Shown in pieces: positions 38,194-49,835 of a stretch of DNA of 64,000 bases. The notes below the pieces were generated by a model, which saw nothing but the letters and a program-made list of their open reading frames with translations, was not told where the DNA came from and searched no databases. How positions within the stretch are numbered: the first letter of the stretch is position 1; each line of letters opens with the position of its first letter. Source of the DNA: Tethya wilhelma (lineage: Eukaryota; Porifera; Demospongiae; Tethyida; Tethyidae); assembly GCA_964030475.1 (NCBI GenBank), contig CAXIPT010000004.1, forward strand, positions 1,030,385-1,094,384. Direction: 5' to 3'. The position numbers and the translations under genes are program-made.

Positions 38194-41100
38194 ATAAACA
38201 TGTACACAAGTACTGAATTGATGAATACCTTATCAATGTGAGTGACCTTTGCACCTTTGGCTATCATTCTTCTCACTCTACTGATGTCTCCATGTCTGCA
38301 CACATAATGGAAGGCTGTCTTCCCTTCCTGGAATAAGCACAATACTACAGAAGGTCATCCACAATATATTTCATGAATATCATATTGTGGGAATCTTATC
38401 ACAAACTGGCTTAATTTAATTTTAATAATAATCTTTCCAGCCTTGAATAAGATATTCATGGTTCAATATCTTTCCCAGTATCAATAGGTAAGTACATTAA
38501 GACTTAAACCCAGGCTCATGGGCATAGAGGCATATATTATGGTATTGACTTACATAGCTCTCAAGCTCTTCACCCAGTATCTGCATCGAATCTAGACAAC
38601 TGTCCACAAGTGGCCAATTTCCCACAATACATGTATCAAGTAGAGCAACTTGATCATCATAACTCTACAAGAACAAACATCATTGAATGAAGCACACAAG
38701 CAAAATGTATTAGAACTTACTGGTGGTTTGAGTACTATCACTGGTTGTACTGCAGTAGCCTCAGATTGATTTTGTGACAGCTGTGGCTGTTTTGGCTGTT
38801 TGCTGGCTTCAGATTTGGACTTTGGCTCTGGCTTCCTAGATTATGAAAACAAAAGAAGTCCACACAAACTTAGAATTTGGCTAACTTACCCTTTTTGCAT
38901 CTTAGATGTAGTTTCTTGTCCTGTTGCTACAGATTGTAACTGCTGACAGTGAAAAAAAGGTTGAGTTTTAAGTTACTCGACTTACAATGTAAAACGTGTG
39001 ACGTACCTTTTGTTTATTGTCTTTTGGACGTGGTATCAGAACTTCATGATCAAGAGCAGGTCTAGTTCCAGACACATCTTCTTCATTTTCATCTTTAGAA
39101 GTATCCATCTTCTTTTGAGGGGAATTGACCTTCTGGGCTTTTTCGTCAATTTGGGATTTTTGGTTGGGATAATCTTTGTTTGCCGGGTCTGGTATCTTCT
39201 TCTTTTGGTGAGTACCATCTGCAGCTAGATCATACTGATCACCAATGTTAGTGATTATCTTTTGTTCCTTATTCCATGGGTTAGTGGCATTTGAAGCAGT
39301 GCTATTATAAAATGGTGGTGTCAAACATGTATAATTATATGAGAGACATAAAACTAATAATTGATTACCTTGCCACTAAGTTAGGCTGCTTTATTGAAGT
39401 TGATTTCTTTTTTAGGTGACCATAGATTGGAACAGTCGAATTGCTTACATTTTCTAAATAAATATTCAGCGTATATCAGGTTATAAGCAAAGTTTTGTGT
39501 GTCTGTCCATGTGTGTGTATGTGTGTCACAGGAGTTCACTTGTAGTCAAGCGACCTCAAGTTATATAATGCTAGCCTCGTTCCCAGGCTCTCACCTTTGA
39601 CTTTACACTCACCTTCCTTACCGTGAGTGTAAGGTCAAAGGTGAGAAACTGGGAACAAAGCTAATAAAATGCCATTTCTTCTCTAGATTGTGGAGAATGC
39701 AAAGCTATGAAAATGTGCCTAGAGAGCTAGCTTAGATAATGCTAGCCTAGGATAAAATTACTGGTGCTATAAGTATGGCTGACTGTTTTTGAGATCGCTG
39801 ACAAGGCTTACCAGTGGCATCCGTATCCGACAAAGAAGCATGATAGAGTAGCAAATCTTTCACAAAAGAAGCGTAGCAAGGGGAGAGCTTTTGCTTCTAG
39901 AAGTCTGCTTTTCTGTCGCTGTACACGAAAAACAGCTAGCCAGATAACGAGTTTCTTTGTCAACTGACACAAAAATGGTGGAAGTCCGAAAAGCTTGTTG
40001 AGACATCACGTAGTGAGGTAAATTGCTGAGCTGGCCAAATTGCAAAGAGGAGCAGTGCATACATGCATGGTTGCCTTTCACTGCCCAGTTATTACTATGC
40101 ATCTAGCAGTAAACATCGGTATACTTCATACACAAGCAAGGAGCATAGCGAGCAAAGCGAGCCACACTCCTTGTATAGTATTCTCACATAATAATTATAC
40201 AGGTATACTTACTTGTAATTTTTCCTTGGTTGAAAACACCACTGGCGATCTCTGAGACAACGGAACCCATTTCTTCATCACAATCGGGAAGACGAAACAC
40301 TCGAAGGAACATTCTCGGTTGAAGAGTTGACATTGGAGAGGAATTCTCAACATAGTAGATCTCTGGGTCTGTGTCTTTGTAGCCTAAGAAATAGGCCAAT
40401 GACTTCCAAGTCCGACCAGCAGATGGTAAATTCATCACATAATTTTGGAAGCGTGGAGAATTGCTTCTGTCTGTAGGGAATAAAAATTGGCTGACTATGG
40501 TGTTGTGTGTGTGTGTGTGCATGCACACATGCATCAACACTGAGTATACTCTGATAGCATCCCCCTCTAAACCACACAGTTGTTTATAAGCTATGAATAC
40601 ACTTACAGACAGGATACAACCCTGAAGATAGTTTCCCCAAACCACTCTTCACCAGAGCCAAGACCAGCTGTCCTATGGTACACTTGGCACCACCAATGTC
40701 CAACCAGTGATGACAGATCTGTCTGTAGCTTGTAAAGGTTTGTGCAGAGCTTTGTAGGCTGAGGTTTTCCAACAAACGTGTTGCTTTGGATAGCTCAAAG
40801 TCAGATTCGACTTCTGGAATAGATTCAAGGGCAGTGCTTAATTCAGACTCTGGACCTATAAGACATGAGTACATTTGTAATAATGATCAAAATCACACTA
40901 CGTATAGACAAGAGCACTCTTGGTATAGAATACTCCATTAAAAATCCAAGTGCAATTACAAAAATAATTGCACAGTTTGTACAGACAGTTCATAACTAAT
41001 ATGATTAACCGTACTATAATATTATTTTTATAATGATATTGAGCGTTTGTGCTTACTATTACTATCAGAGCTTGTCCACTTCTTGGTAGCTGCAACTGAA

Positions 41101-41755
41101 TATAAAAGAGAAAAATACAATAAAATCAAAATAATTCACCTATTTGTAACACTCTAACCTTCTTTAAGAAGCAACTGAGCAATAACATAATGATTGTTAG
41201 TTGTGACACTTGATGCTTCTTCATAGGAATCTCTTAAGGTCAGGTAAAGTGCTTCGAAACATTTCTTAGCAGTAACAGGTAGCTTTGCTCGCTCAATCAG
41301 AGTAATATGTAAATGATCTTGCTTTGACATCCCAGACATCCACTCCCTGTCTGCTTGTAAGTACATTTCACGTTCTCTTGGAGATAGAATGTCTCTGTCC
41401 ATCAAAAGGGTTGCTAAGCTTTTAACACAAGTGTGCCTTAAGTGTACAGCCATTTTTTTCATAATTTGGACCTGCACTGGTTCTTGTCCAGTTGAACCTG
41501 TAAACATGACATAATTTGTAGAAAGATTCACTCTGTAGAGAGTTCATAGCTATGTGCCACCTTTTAAAAAAACTTACCAGAATCACTGACAGCTAATGAA
41601 GGCAGCTCAAGTCGACGGAACTCATCCCATTCATGACTTTTCTCCTTTGTAACAACATCAGGTATACTGAAGGATAGTTGACTACACGTTACTGGGCGAT
41701 CAAAGGGTTTTTTTAACTTGGGTTTCTCTCCAGGATCAACACCAGTACCATCCAT
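30489..41755 (-). CDS. CARD-like / DD-like / duplicated ankyrin block / TKL-type protein kinase
   Basis: My reading gives 38 exons, all in phase, for 2,071 residues. The start is ATG 41755. Exon 41497-41159 is CARD-like (residues ~60-172), 40855-40607 DD-like, 40470-40213 a third death-fold-like domain. After Lys/Gln-rich linkers (39453-38721) come ankyrin repeats (38327-35874) and a helical region (35676-35096). A second copy of both follows (35062-33698 and 33577-32624). Then come Ser/Pro linkers homologous to the ZU5 gene (32375-31699) and a kinase (31378-30489): glycine loop GFGRYGSVE, lysine in [25 protein letters not shown]. The kinase looks active. It is a paralog of the plus-strand kinase at 7308-16411, but its N-terminal block is closer to the ZU5 gene at 17678. 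A single N at 35074 sits in a 33-base intron at the duplication joint, so assembly error there is possible. Confidence 0.83.
32913..35062 (-). repeat. Internal tandem duplication, unit 2 (10 exons)
   Basis: Exons starting 35062, 34847, 34689, 34485, 34212, 33982, 33577, 33373, 33204 and 33002 repeat unit 1. Introns are shorter and lack the MITE and the R2 copy found in unit 1. Confidence 0.85.
37165..37448. repeat. Dispersed repeat R2, right copy (inverted)
   Basis: Reverse complement of parts of 12007-12660: CCATTCCTACAC near one end, and TATGGGACAGTCGGCCCATT with TACTATACGTACTACCGTAC at the other. It lies in the intron 36969-37935. Confidence 0.6.
37491..37750. mobile_element. TTAA-flanked MITE, AGGAACTGTGTC family, copy 2
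   Basis: Same termini as 28749-28990, again flanked by TTAA (37487-37490, 37751-37754). A CT/TA microsatellite has expanded beside the left end. Confidence 0.85.
38049..38191. repeat. Long TG/CA microsatellite on a splice acceptor
   Basis: (TG)n with CG interruptions; on the coding (-) strand it is (CA)n running into CACAG before exon 38046. Matches the position of the CA tract at 10543-10588 in the paralog. Confidence 0.9.
39571..39664. repeat. Hairpin with GCCTCGTTCCCAG-type ends
   Basis: Arms CTAGCCTCGTTCCCAG and CTGGGAACAAAGCTA enclose a second inverted pair (TTTGACTTTACACTCA and complement). A similar short hairpin is at 47906-47956; partial ends occur near 22411 and 61016. Confidence 0.7.
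39715..40175. repeat. Dispersed repeat R1, copy in an intron of the minus-strand kinase gene
   Basis: Similar in the same orientation to 56262-56795 and inverted relative to 16529-17095. Shared tracts include TGCCTAGAGAG, AAGAAGCGTAGCAAGGGGAG and CAAAGCGAGCCACACTCCTT. Confidence 0.65.
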
Positions 41756-41871
41756 CGTTAGGAAATTTGATACGGATCAAGTTCACCATGCACACAGATC
41801 GAAACCGGTATATAGAGTAAAGTGACTAAAAAGGGCATATCAACCGCCGAAGGCGGTGTCCCCTGAAGTTG

Positions 41872-41919
41872 AACTTTCAGTAAACTTCGAATTCCATGGC
41901 ATTCCCCAGGGGAAGTCCC
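41872..41919 (-). promoter_or_regulatory. Paired kappaB-like sites plus ACTGAAAGTT upstream of the minus-strand kinase gene
   Basis: On the coding strand: GGGACTTCCC (41919-41910) fits GGGRNWYYCC exactly, then GGGGAATGCC (41907-41898), then ACTGAAAGTT (41881-41872). These are the same three blocks, in order, as at 17499-17540. Distance to ATG 41755 is about 120-160 bp. Confidence 0.55.
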
Positions 41920-42332
41920 TTAATTCAATTACCGCACTATGAACCCGCATTTACAGGTCAAGTTTATTTCCGGCCTCTTACAGCATTAATTAATTTTATG
42001 GTCATGTCTTTAAAAAAAATGCAACAATTATAATCATACAAAATTATTATAATAAATAGATAGATATATAGATACTTTAATGGAATGCATCAGGTCAAGT
42101 GCAGCCTATGTGACAAAAATAATAAATAAGTAAATAAGTAAAATAATACAATAAAAAAAATAATAATAATAAGACAGTTTTAAAAGTAATTAGTAACACT
42201 GTATTGTTGTAGTTACATAGGGTATAATGAAACCAGTTGGTTGCATCAGGAGTGGAAAAGAAGCTAAAATTTTTTTCTTTTGTACGTACATATATAATGC
42301 ACAGCTGCCTGGTGCACACACACACTCACACA

Positions 42333-42370
<38 letters not shown>

Positions 42371-42379
42371 AAATTACTA

Positions 42380-43525
42380 TTATGGAGCATAATTTGTGTC
42401 AAAAATAGTAAAACTGTTGTGAATTCAATATTAATGTGATTTCGAATTTGATTGATGTTGGGTTTGATTTTGGATTTGATTTTTTATGTGATTTGGAATT
42501 TGATTTGATTTCTGTGTGATTTTGGATTTGATTTTTATGTGATTTAGAATTTGATTCGATTTCTGTGTGATTTTGGATTTGATATTTTTATGCAATTTGA
42601 AATTTGATTCGATTTCTGTGTGATTTTTGATTTGATTTTTTATGTGATTTGGAATTTGATTTGATTTCTGTGCGATTTTGGATTAGATTTTTTATGTGAT
42701 TTGGAATTTGATTCGATTTCTGTGCGATTTTGGATTTGATTTATTATTAATGTAATGAATGTATAATAACCATAACCTCATTATACAGGTAAAACATTAG
42801 ATCTAGAAACACAAAACATATAATCATCTTAATTTTAATCGAAAAGAGTGAACAGTTCTGGATAATTAATTATAGATAAATAATTATTCAAAGAGTATTG
42901 GCTATATACTGATATGATGTATATGTATGACCATTGTGCAATTCAGTTTGTCACTACACGGCTACAATATTTTTCACACAATGCATGTCTATACGTATAC
43001 GAAGAACTTACTGTATACACACTTCAACAATATTAATTTTGTACTTTATTGATTGTTTGTTCTGTTTTCCCATGTGTTGTTAAGTAGTCAAGGATACCCT
43101 TGACTTTAGATTTTGTAAATTATAGTGTGAGATTGCTGTATCTTAAAAAGGATTTTCTGAAAGAAGGCTAATTTTCATACAATTAAGCATTGTACTTGGG
43201 GTTATTACCAACTCAGTCTAAAATTGCATAGGAATCAAAACAAGTTTGAAATTACATTCAGATATTAAATTCACAGCTAGTTTCTCAATCTTTTTTGGCA
43301 TAATATGTACTACATCAAATCAAAGTCAAAATCAAAAAAGTAATCACACAAAAATTGAATCAAATTCCAAATCACATAAAATATCAAATCCAATCACACA
43401 GAAATCAAATCAAATTCTAAAACTCAAACCCAACATCGCATAAGAATCGAATCAAATTCGAAATCACATTAATATTGAATTCACAACAGTTTTACTATTT
43501 TTGACACAAATTATGCTCCATATAC
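42380..43525. mobile_element. Foldback element with tandem-repeat arms
   Basis: The outer ends (ATGGAGCATAATTTGTGTCA and its complement at 43500-43520) are inverted. Inside the left arm, 42440-42745, a unit of about 50-57 bp (TTTGATT...TATGTGATTTGGAATTTG) repeats five or six times. The right arm has two or three complementary units (43310-43480). The AT-rich middle has no long ORF. It ends about 55 bp from the subtilase stop codon. Confidence 0.8.
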
Positions 43526-43579
43526 TATTACAAAGATCACATCTGTTGGACTTTGTGGTGTGTACATTGGCAACATTCC

Positions 43580-46500
43580 TTAATTGTTCAATTGTCCTCT
43601 CAGTTGTTTGTAGTCATATTCAACCAATTTGCTTTTCAAAAAGGTGACTGGATCAAGTACAATGTTTGACGGTGGCTTTACATGTCGTACAAAAAATTGC
43701 TCCAAGTTACGAAATTTTCGATACATTTCTTTTTTAGTCTGATCTGTCTCATATGTCTTTGAGAACTGAAGCAAGAGAGCTATTAGGCCAGCAATGGCAG
43801 GAGCAGCACATGAAGTACCAGAACTACTCAATAATTCTTTAGTACTAGCATGGTGAGGGTGTAGCACAGCATTTCCCGGAGCGTAACAGTGAAGGTGTTC
43901 CGGAGGATTAATGTCCATCTTTACTCCTTTTTCGTCATGAGCTCCTACACGAATCACTCCTGACTCGCATGCGGGAAATTGCAAACCTCCTTGAGAACTT
44001 CCATAGTTACCTGCAGCAGCAACAAAGACTACTCCTTTCGCTATCAGAGTTTGGATATGTTCTGCCATTTTCTTTTGCTTTACATCACCAGGGATGTATT
44101 CCAAGCCAAATGACATTGAAACGATATCTGGTGAAAACTTCTTCCATTCTGGATTCTCTGAATTCTTTATTTTAATCAAATCTTCGAGGGCATTGATAAT
44201 AGAATCTTCATCATAATCCTTCCCAACTGAACAAATCCATAGAGTTGATTTAGGGGCAACCCCTCCAGTCTTAACATCACCAAATGGCACTCCCCCAGCA
44301 ACAAAAGCAGCCATTGTTCCATGACTAGCTGTGTCACCACTCTTCGGAGCCCCCCATTTATTTGAAGTCTCTCCTGTTGGCAGGTATCGTTTTCCACCTA
44401 ATCGTCTCTGAGACTCTTCTTTAGAAAGTGGCTCTGCTGCTTTGAATGCATCATGAGCATAGTTGACACCATTGTCTATTATAGCTATCACTATGCCCTC
44501 TCCATTCAGTCTGTCGTGGATGTCTTTCAGTCTCCAAATTCCGTAAGCAGAAGTATCCAATCCCGATATTGAAAGAGGAGTAACGCTTCTGAAATCGGTG
44601 AGATGTGGTATTGATTGATCCTGAATACAACAGCAGCAAAAAAAATAACATTAAATATGTTGTGATCCAAAATTAATGAACTGTTAAATTTATTATTTCT
44701 TATTCCAATAATAAAAAATTATAATAATTATCATGATAATAATATTATTATTGTAGTAAAACATATCAGCAGCTATAGCATCTGTGCGTGTACACATAAT
44801 ATACATGGCATTGATGTACCTTTTGAAAAGGCAATGAGGGAGGGTTAGGAGCTGCAGGTGGACCAGGCAATCCCAAATCTACAGTATCCGAATAAACGGT
44901 ATTTTGTTTAAAATGAAATCTGATTTATAGCATATAATATTGCATTTAACCCTTTACCAACCCATGATGGCATATTTTATCGTGAGACTAATAGTTACAT
45001 TTATAGCTAAAAATCAGTAACAAATTGGCGTGATTAACAATTAACGTCACAATCAACTCACACAACTTATTACATGACACTGTATGGACACATCTATCAA
45101 GCAAATACGAGGATACAAATTTTTTTAGAAACTTCACTGCTTCTATTAAATTTTGTTAAAAGGGTTAAGGTCTGGCCCACAAGCTGTTATATATGTATAC
45201 ATGATGTCAAAATAATTTGTTATAATACACTAATTCAAGTCATGTTAATCATACTTAACGTACCAACAGATCGACTTTGAGCATGAAGTGTGTCCAAGTA
45301 TTTCTTCAATAGTGGTCCGCCAACAATGGTAAGCTTCTTCTTTAAATTTTCTACAGCTTGTGAATCCAACATTAGCAAAAGTTCATCACTGGTGATACCT
45401 TCACCTGAATGGTACAAATTAATACATACGATCATCACAATAACAGTTACCTGTAACTACCGTATATAGCTAGAAATTTTCGAGGAGTATAAATTTCTCT
45501 GTTTAAATTTCACGGATCGTCGGCAATCTGCAAAAATTTTACTCACGAAATATTCAAAATCGTATTGCAATAATATGGGTGGGGCTGATCTATCCTCGAA
45601 AATTACCATATAGCGGGAAATCTTTGTGGGGGGAAAATTTTTTTGCGAATTTCGCGGTTTGGCAGCTTTCCGCGAAAATTTCCCCCACGAAATTTGTAAG
45701 GTATGTGGTCGTCACGTAACATTAAGATGCAATCCACGAAAATTTTCCCCGCGAATTTCTATTCAAGACGAAAACGCAAAAATTTTCCCCACGAAATTTC
45801 CTGCTATATGGTAAATCGCAAAATGTTTGGCGATCGCCTTTCCGCGAAGAGTTTATTCCTCGAAAAATTCTATATAGCTATACGGTATAGAGCTCTAATA
45901 AATATTATTATAGTATACCTTCCAAAGTGTTTCTATCTCTCTCATTAAGTTTGCATTGTTTTAATTTCTCCATGAAAACCTCCTCTGGATTTGGCTCAAT
46001 ATCTAATTATATACAATGAAGAAATAAACGATTATTATTATACAATGTCATCATCATGTACACACATGTGATGCACAGTACATATACAAGCTAATAGCTC
46101 TTCATAAATCAAGTTTCCACTCGTGTATTGGTGTGAAATACATATTCATAATTATTACACAAAATGGCTGAAGGAACCACCTGATAACTTCAATGTATAC
46201 GACTATGTTGTATTCTCTAGAGGCAGTACATGCTCTGCCTCAGTAGGCAAACTGCATGGCTCGTGTCAAGGCTTTGCTCCACCCGTTACTATTACTTTAA
46301 TAGAATTATCTGTCTAAGAACGCTCTGCCATCCATTAACTATCCTTCATAACTATTAAAACTAAGCTGTTAGCATTTCTATGGGCATACTTTACTACTCA
46401 TTTTGACATGCGCATACCATTACTTATATGCAGTGCGGAGCAGACCCGACCTCAGCGTGAGTCGAGAATCAACAAACCTCAATATATTTCTCAAGCAAGT

Positions 46501-47156
46501 AAGCGATTTTTAAAAACTCTTCGCTAGACCCTCACAATTGCAGTTGTATTTCTGCATGTCTGCCTTGATTCACTCCACTAAGCATACTGTTGCAGATATT
46601 TGACGTCAAAAAATTGCTAAATTTTGAGCTCTTCGCTTCGGTTAGCTAAACTTGTGTTAACAACCAAATTCAGCCTAGAGTAGCATAAATTATAGCTGAA
46701 CTAGACTACACTGTTAAAAATAGTGTGTCCACATATATAACTGCTTAGATTTTACACACTAGTGTGTTAAACAACACCCTTTTTCTGTTGCCATGGAAAC
46801 GTTTGATGTGGTTTAAGTTCAAAGAAGCATATTTTCATGTGGATTAACTTTTCTGGGGATTGAATACTGAAATATTAGTTTTCAACATCTAGAGAAGCTT
46901 TTGAGTTACATTATCATGCTTAAATGCACATTTATGATTTACACACTTTAGGTGTGTTAAATTTAACGTGCATGGGAACACACCATTTTTAACAGTGATG
47001 CTCTTGTAACAAATGTATCCAAAATGCAGTGAGACAACTAAACAGAGATTGAACTCTAACCTATATCAGTATTGCACATCAACGGCTGTCTCTCACTGCG
47101 GCATTATGCTGTAAATTTTATGAAATAATAATAGTCATACCTATTTCATCAGCCAT
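43580..47156 (-). CDS. SAM domain - subtilisin-like (S8) protease
   Basis: Five exons (47156-47141, 46002-45919, 45404-45264, 44878-44820, 44620-43580) splice in frame to 446 residues. ATG 47156 begins a 16-base first exon (MADEI). Residues 6-85 are SAM-like, split by a phase-1 intron exactly as in the caspase gene. The Pro-rich linker (LGLPGPP) and subtilase are closely similar to the DD-Ig-subtilase gene. Catalytic residues: Asp149 (IIDNGVNY), His200 (SHGTMAA), Asn305 (AAAGNYG), Ser370 (SSGTSCAAP). No signal peptide or propeptide is seen, unlike secreted subtilases, so a cytosolic enzyme recruited by SAM contacts is likely (inference). It is the only intact subtilase of the right arm. Confidence 0.88.
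45458..45887. mobile_element. Palindromic MITE, TACCG family A, with a nested copy
   Basis: Outer ends TACCGTATATAGCTAGAAAT and ATATAGCTATACGGTA. A second complete element (45604-45813, TACCATATAGCGGGAAAT to CCTGCTATATGGTA) sits inside it. Intronic in the SAM-subtilase gene. Confidence 0.75.
46709..46997. mobile_element. MITE with CACTGTTAAAAAT ends
   Basis: Inverted termini CACTGTTAAAAATAGTGTG and CACACCATTTTTAACAGTG; secondary inverted tracts ACACACTAGTGTGTTAA inside. It is in the first intron of the SAM-subtilase gene. I see no ORF. Confidence 0.75.
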
Positions 47157-48958
47157 GATAATCAACTTTGCCTTGTTCTAGTTGATGGTCAGCGTTGCCA
47201 GAAAAGATTTCTAGTGTCTATATGAAAAGAAATTATTTTGTTTGTAAATTTGGAGTAAATGTTCATAAAATTGGGAAAACACAAAAAATACATAGATAGA
47301 TAGATAATTGAATTGAATTGAATTGAACTGATTTTATTCGTAAGAAAAGGGTTGAACAGAAGGTAACATGTACCTATGTAAAGAACCGAGTCCCCTGTAC
47401 TATGAAAAGATAAAAGATGGGAGAGGGATTGGAAATAGGGGCCGTGGTCAATACGAGGCGCGTTATGGATTACATAATGCATAATGCAGATGGTGATTTA
47501 TTGGGGCGAGCCTGAGTGAGCTACATTGGAACGGTGAAACATTGAGGCAACTGTAACGGCGTTGACCAAACTGGAAATAGCAATGCACAAATTATGCGAA
47601 AAAATTTTAACAACCTGGCCTCAGATTTATTTACGGTATTTCTATTTACACGCGCGCACACAAAATCGAAGAACATTGAAAGAGCTAGAGCTGGACGTGC
47701 GCGCAAAGATCGACTCTGAACAAGTCCTTCAAGCTGAGCATATGCTCAAGTTAGTTGCTTGTTTAGTCTAACAGTACTGGCAGTCTGCCACTCACAGTCA
47801 GCCGCTCAGTCTGACAGTATTTCCATTCACGTCAGCTAAGCATGTCAGCTCATGCAGCCTGACAGTCCACTCACAGGTCACTTGAGTTCAGAGTCAGCCT
47901 GGCATAGCCTCGTCCCCAGCCCCCTCTTTCAAGTTTGGGGGCCTGGGAACGAGGCTAAGCCTGGCAGTACTGGCACTCACAGCCTGACATTCACAGTAAT
48001 GCCACTCACAGTCAGCTAAGCTTAGCTTGTTTCTTCACTCCTTCCCAGGCGATCATGTGTGCAGCCGGCCTGCTTGTGGCCTTGACTGAGTTGTAGATCT
48101 ACTTGACTATAGGCTAGAATCATTTCAATTTTGCCTATAAGTATAACAAGAGTAGATATAATCATGCTATATCTACTTTGTAATAGCAAGAGTAACTCTT
48201 GGTAATAGCACTGATAGTCCTGTGAATGGAAGATCCGCCTTCGCTCAGGCTCGCCTAATGATGTTTCTATCTGACTAGTATGAGTGCATAGCAGAGCATA
48301 CTGTTTATTTGGTAAAGATATGCAGTTCAGAAACCGCTTGTAACAACTGTCCAAAACATTGATAATTGTTCAGATGGCTGCTCATACTCAAATTACATGA
48401 GTGCATACAATGCATGGTGGAACAATGCATTTAGCATAATACTATAGGAGTCACATATTGTGCAAAATGGTGCCTCACGCTAGCTTTGGATGATGATGCA
48501 GTGAGCAATCATAGTGTCATGAATCACTGACTCAGTGATTTGTACAAACTATAATAGTAATAATACATGTCATTGCGGCCAGGTAAACTATGCAGACACA
48601 AAAGACCTCCTGTCATTATATTTAGTATTTAGTCAGAGCTAGAAAAGCGGAAGACCACTTGATCAGGCTGAGGTACTCAAAGTAACAGGCTAAGCTGCTA
48701 GCAGACTGTGCCAGTCAATGAGAAATACATGTCGCACATACGGCTGCTGTCAGACATGTGCCAGCAGTAGTGAACCTGACAGCCAGGCCATAATTATTGA
48801 ATAATTATTGATGATTATCAGCTGTTTCTCTCTAGTATATAGGTGCCTTCTAGCTGTTACTCTTGCACAAAAACAGACTCTTGCTCACTAAAAGTTAAAC
48901 CGTAAGATAGCATCATGACTGAAGCATAGACGAGCGCCCTGTTGCGCTACTAAGTGCA

Positions 48959-49298
48959 TACCGTATTCATTCTACTATTTTTTTACAGCTCCACTCTACA
49001 ACAAGAGCCAACTCTGGATTTCAAAATTTTTTTTGCTCTAATTAAGAACCATTCCAAAATTTTTTTGTGGTGCTTAGTTAATTGGAATGAGATTTAGCCA
49101 CGCTGGCTTTGTATTGATGCATGATGGTTCTTAAATTAGGGTGGTTCTTACAAAAAGAACGAAGTTTACTACTGATTGCAAAACCAAAGCCACGCAAAGC
49201 CATGGGTCAATGATTTTTTTTTCATTCTAAAATTAATGAGAAACCATTTCCATATTTGAATTATTTTTTCTGGTGCTATAATTAGAATGAATACGGTA
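48959..49298. mobile_element. MITE with TACCGTATTCATTCTA ends
   Basis: TACCGTATTCATTCTA at the left, TAGAATGAATACGGTA-like at the right; internal AAGAACCATTCC and GGAATGAGA tracts are also inverted. Confidence 0.75.
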
Positions 49299-49383
49299 GG
49301 CGATATTCGATTCGAAAATGACGTGACGTCACATTAGAAGCGTGACGTGACGTCACGTTAGAAGCGTGACGTGGGGTGACGGC

Positions 49384-49835
49384 AGAGGAGGTTCGACAGG
49401 GTCAAAAAGGTCAAGTAATTATTGCAAATTTCAATCACGTGCGCCATATAACTGTATGGAAGGATCGATTTACCATCTTACCCCGTGCATTTGCGATAGA
49501 AAGCAGTTTCTATCGATTTCTAGTAAGAAAAACAGCTGTTTAGTCCACTCCTACCCCTGGAAATACGCCTTTCAAGTGTGGTTTCGTGCTCTTTCTGCAA
49601 TGACAAGGTCAAAGGTCACGATGTCTTGCGGAAAAGTACACTTTAGAGCCATAATTCCAGGGGTAGGAGTGGACTAAACAACTGTTTATCTTACTAGATA
49701 TTGATAGAAATGGTTTTCCACTGCAAATGCAAGGGGTAAGATGGTAAATCGCTCCTTCCATACAGTTATATGGCGCACGTGATTGGAATTTGCAATAATT
49801 ACTTGACCTTTTTGACCCTGTCGAACCTCCTCTGA
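49384..49835. mobile_element. Large foldback, ~180 bp arms
   Basis: CAGAGGAGGTTCGACAGGGT at the left is the complement of the right end. Arms extend inward through AACTGTATGGAAGGA and CCACTCCTACCCCTGG, leaving a centre of about 85 bp. Both strands give similar ORFs because the arms are palindromic; these are not genes. Confidence 0.85.

Larger units (their letters stand above)
41756..43579. other. Spacer between the kinase gene and the SAM-subtilase gene
   Basis: About 200 bp of promoter sequence adjoin the kinase gene. Next come AT-rich sequence with GATA/AAATA runs, a CA tract at 42317-42366, and the foldback element 42380-43525. No gene seen. Confidence 0.6.

Noticed and set aside
38003..38342. 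Open frames of Cys-Val or His-Thr repeats
   Set aside because: Translation of a TG/CA microsatellite in several frames; only the ankyrin exon 38327-38229 is real there. The same applies near 2321-2536, 6789-7010 and 13706-14080.
42119..42180. AATAAA-rich run as a strong polyadenylation site
   Set aside because: It is low-complexity AATAA sequence far from a stop codon on either strand.
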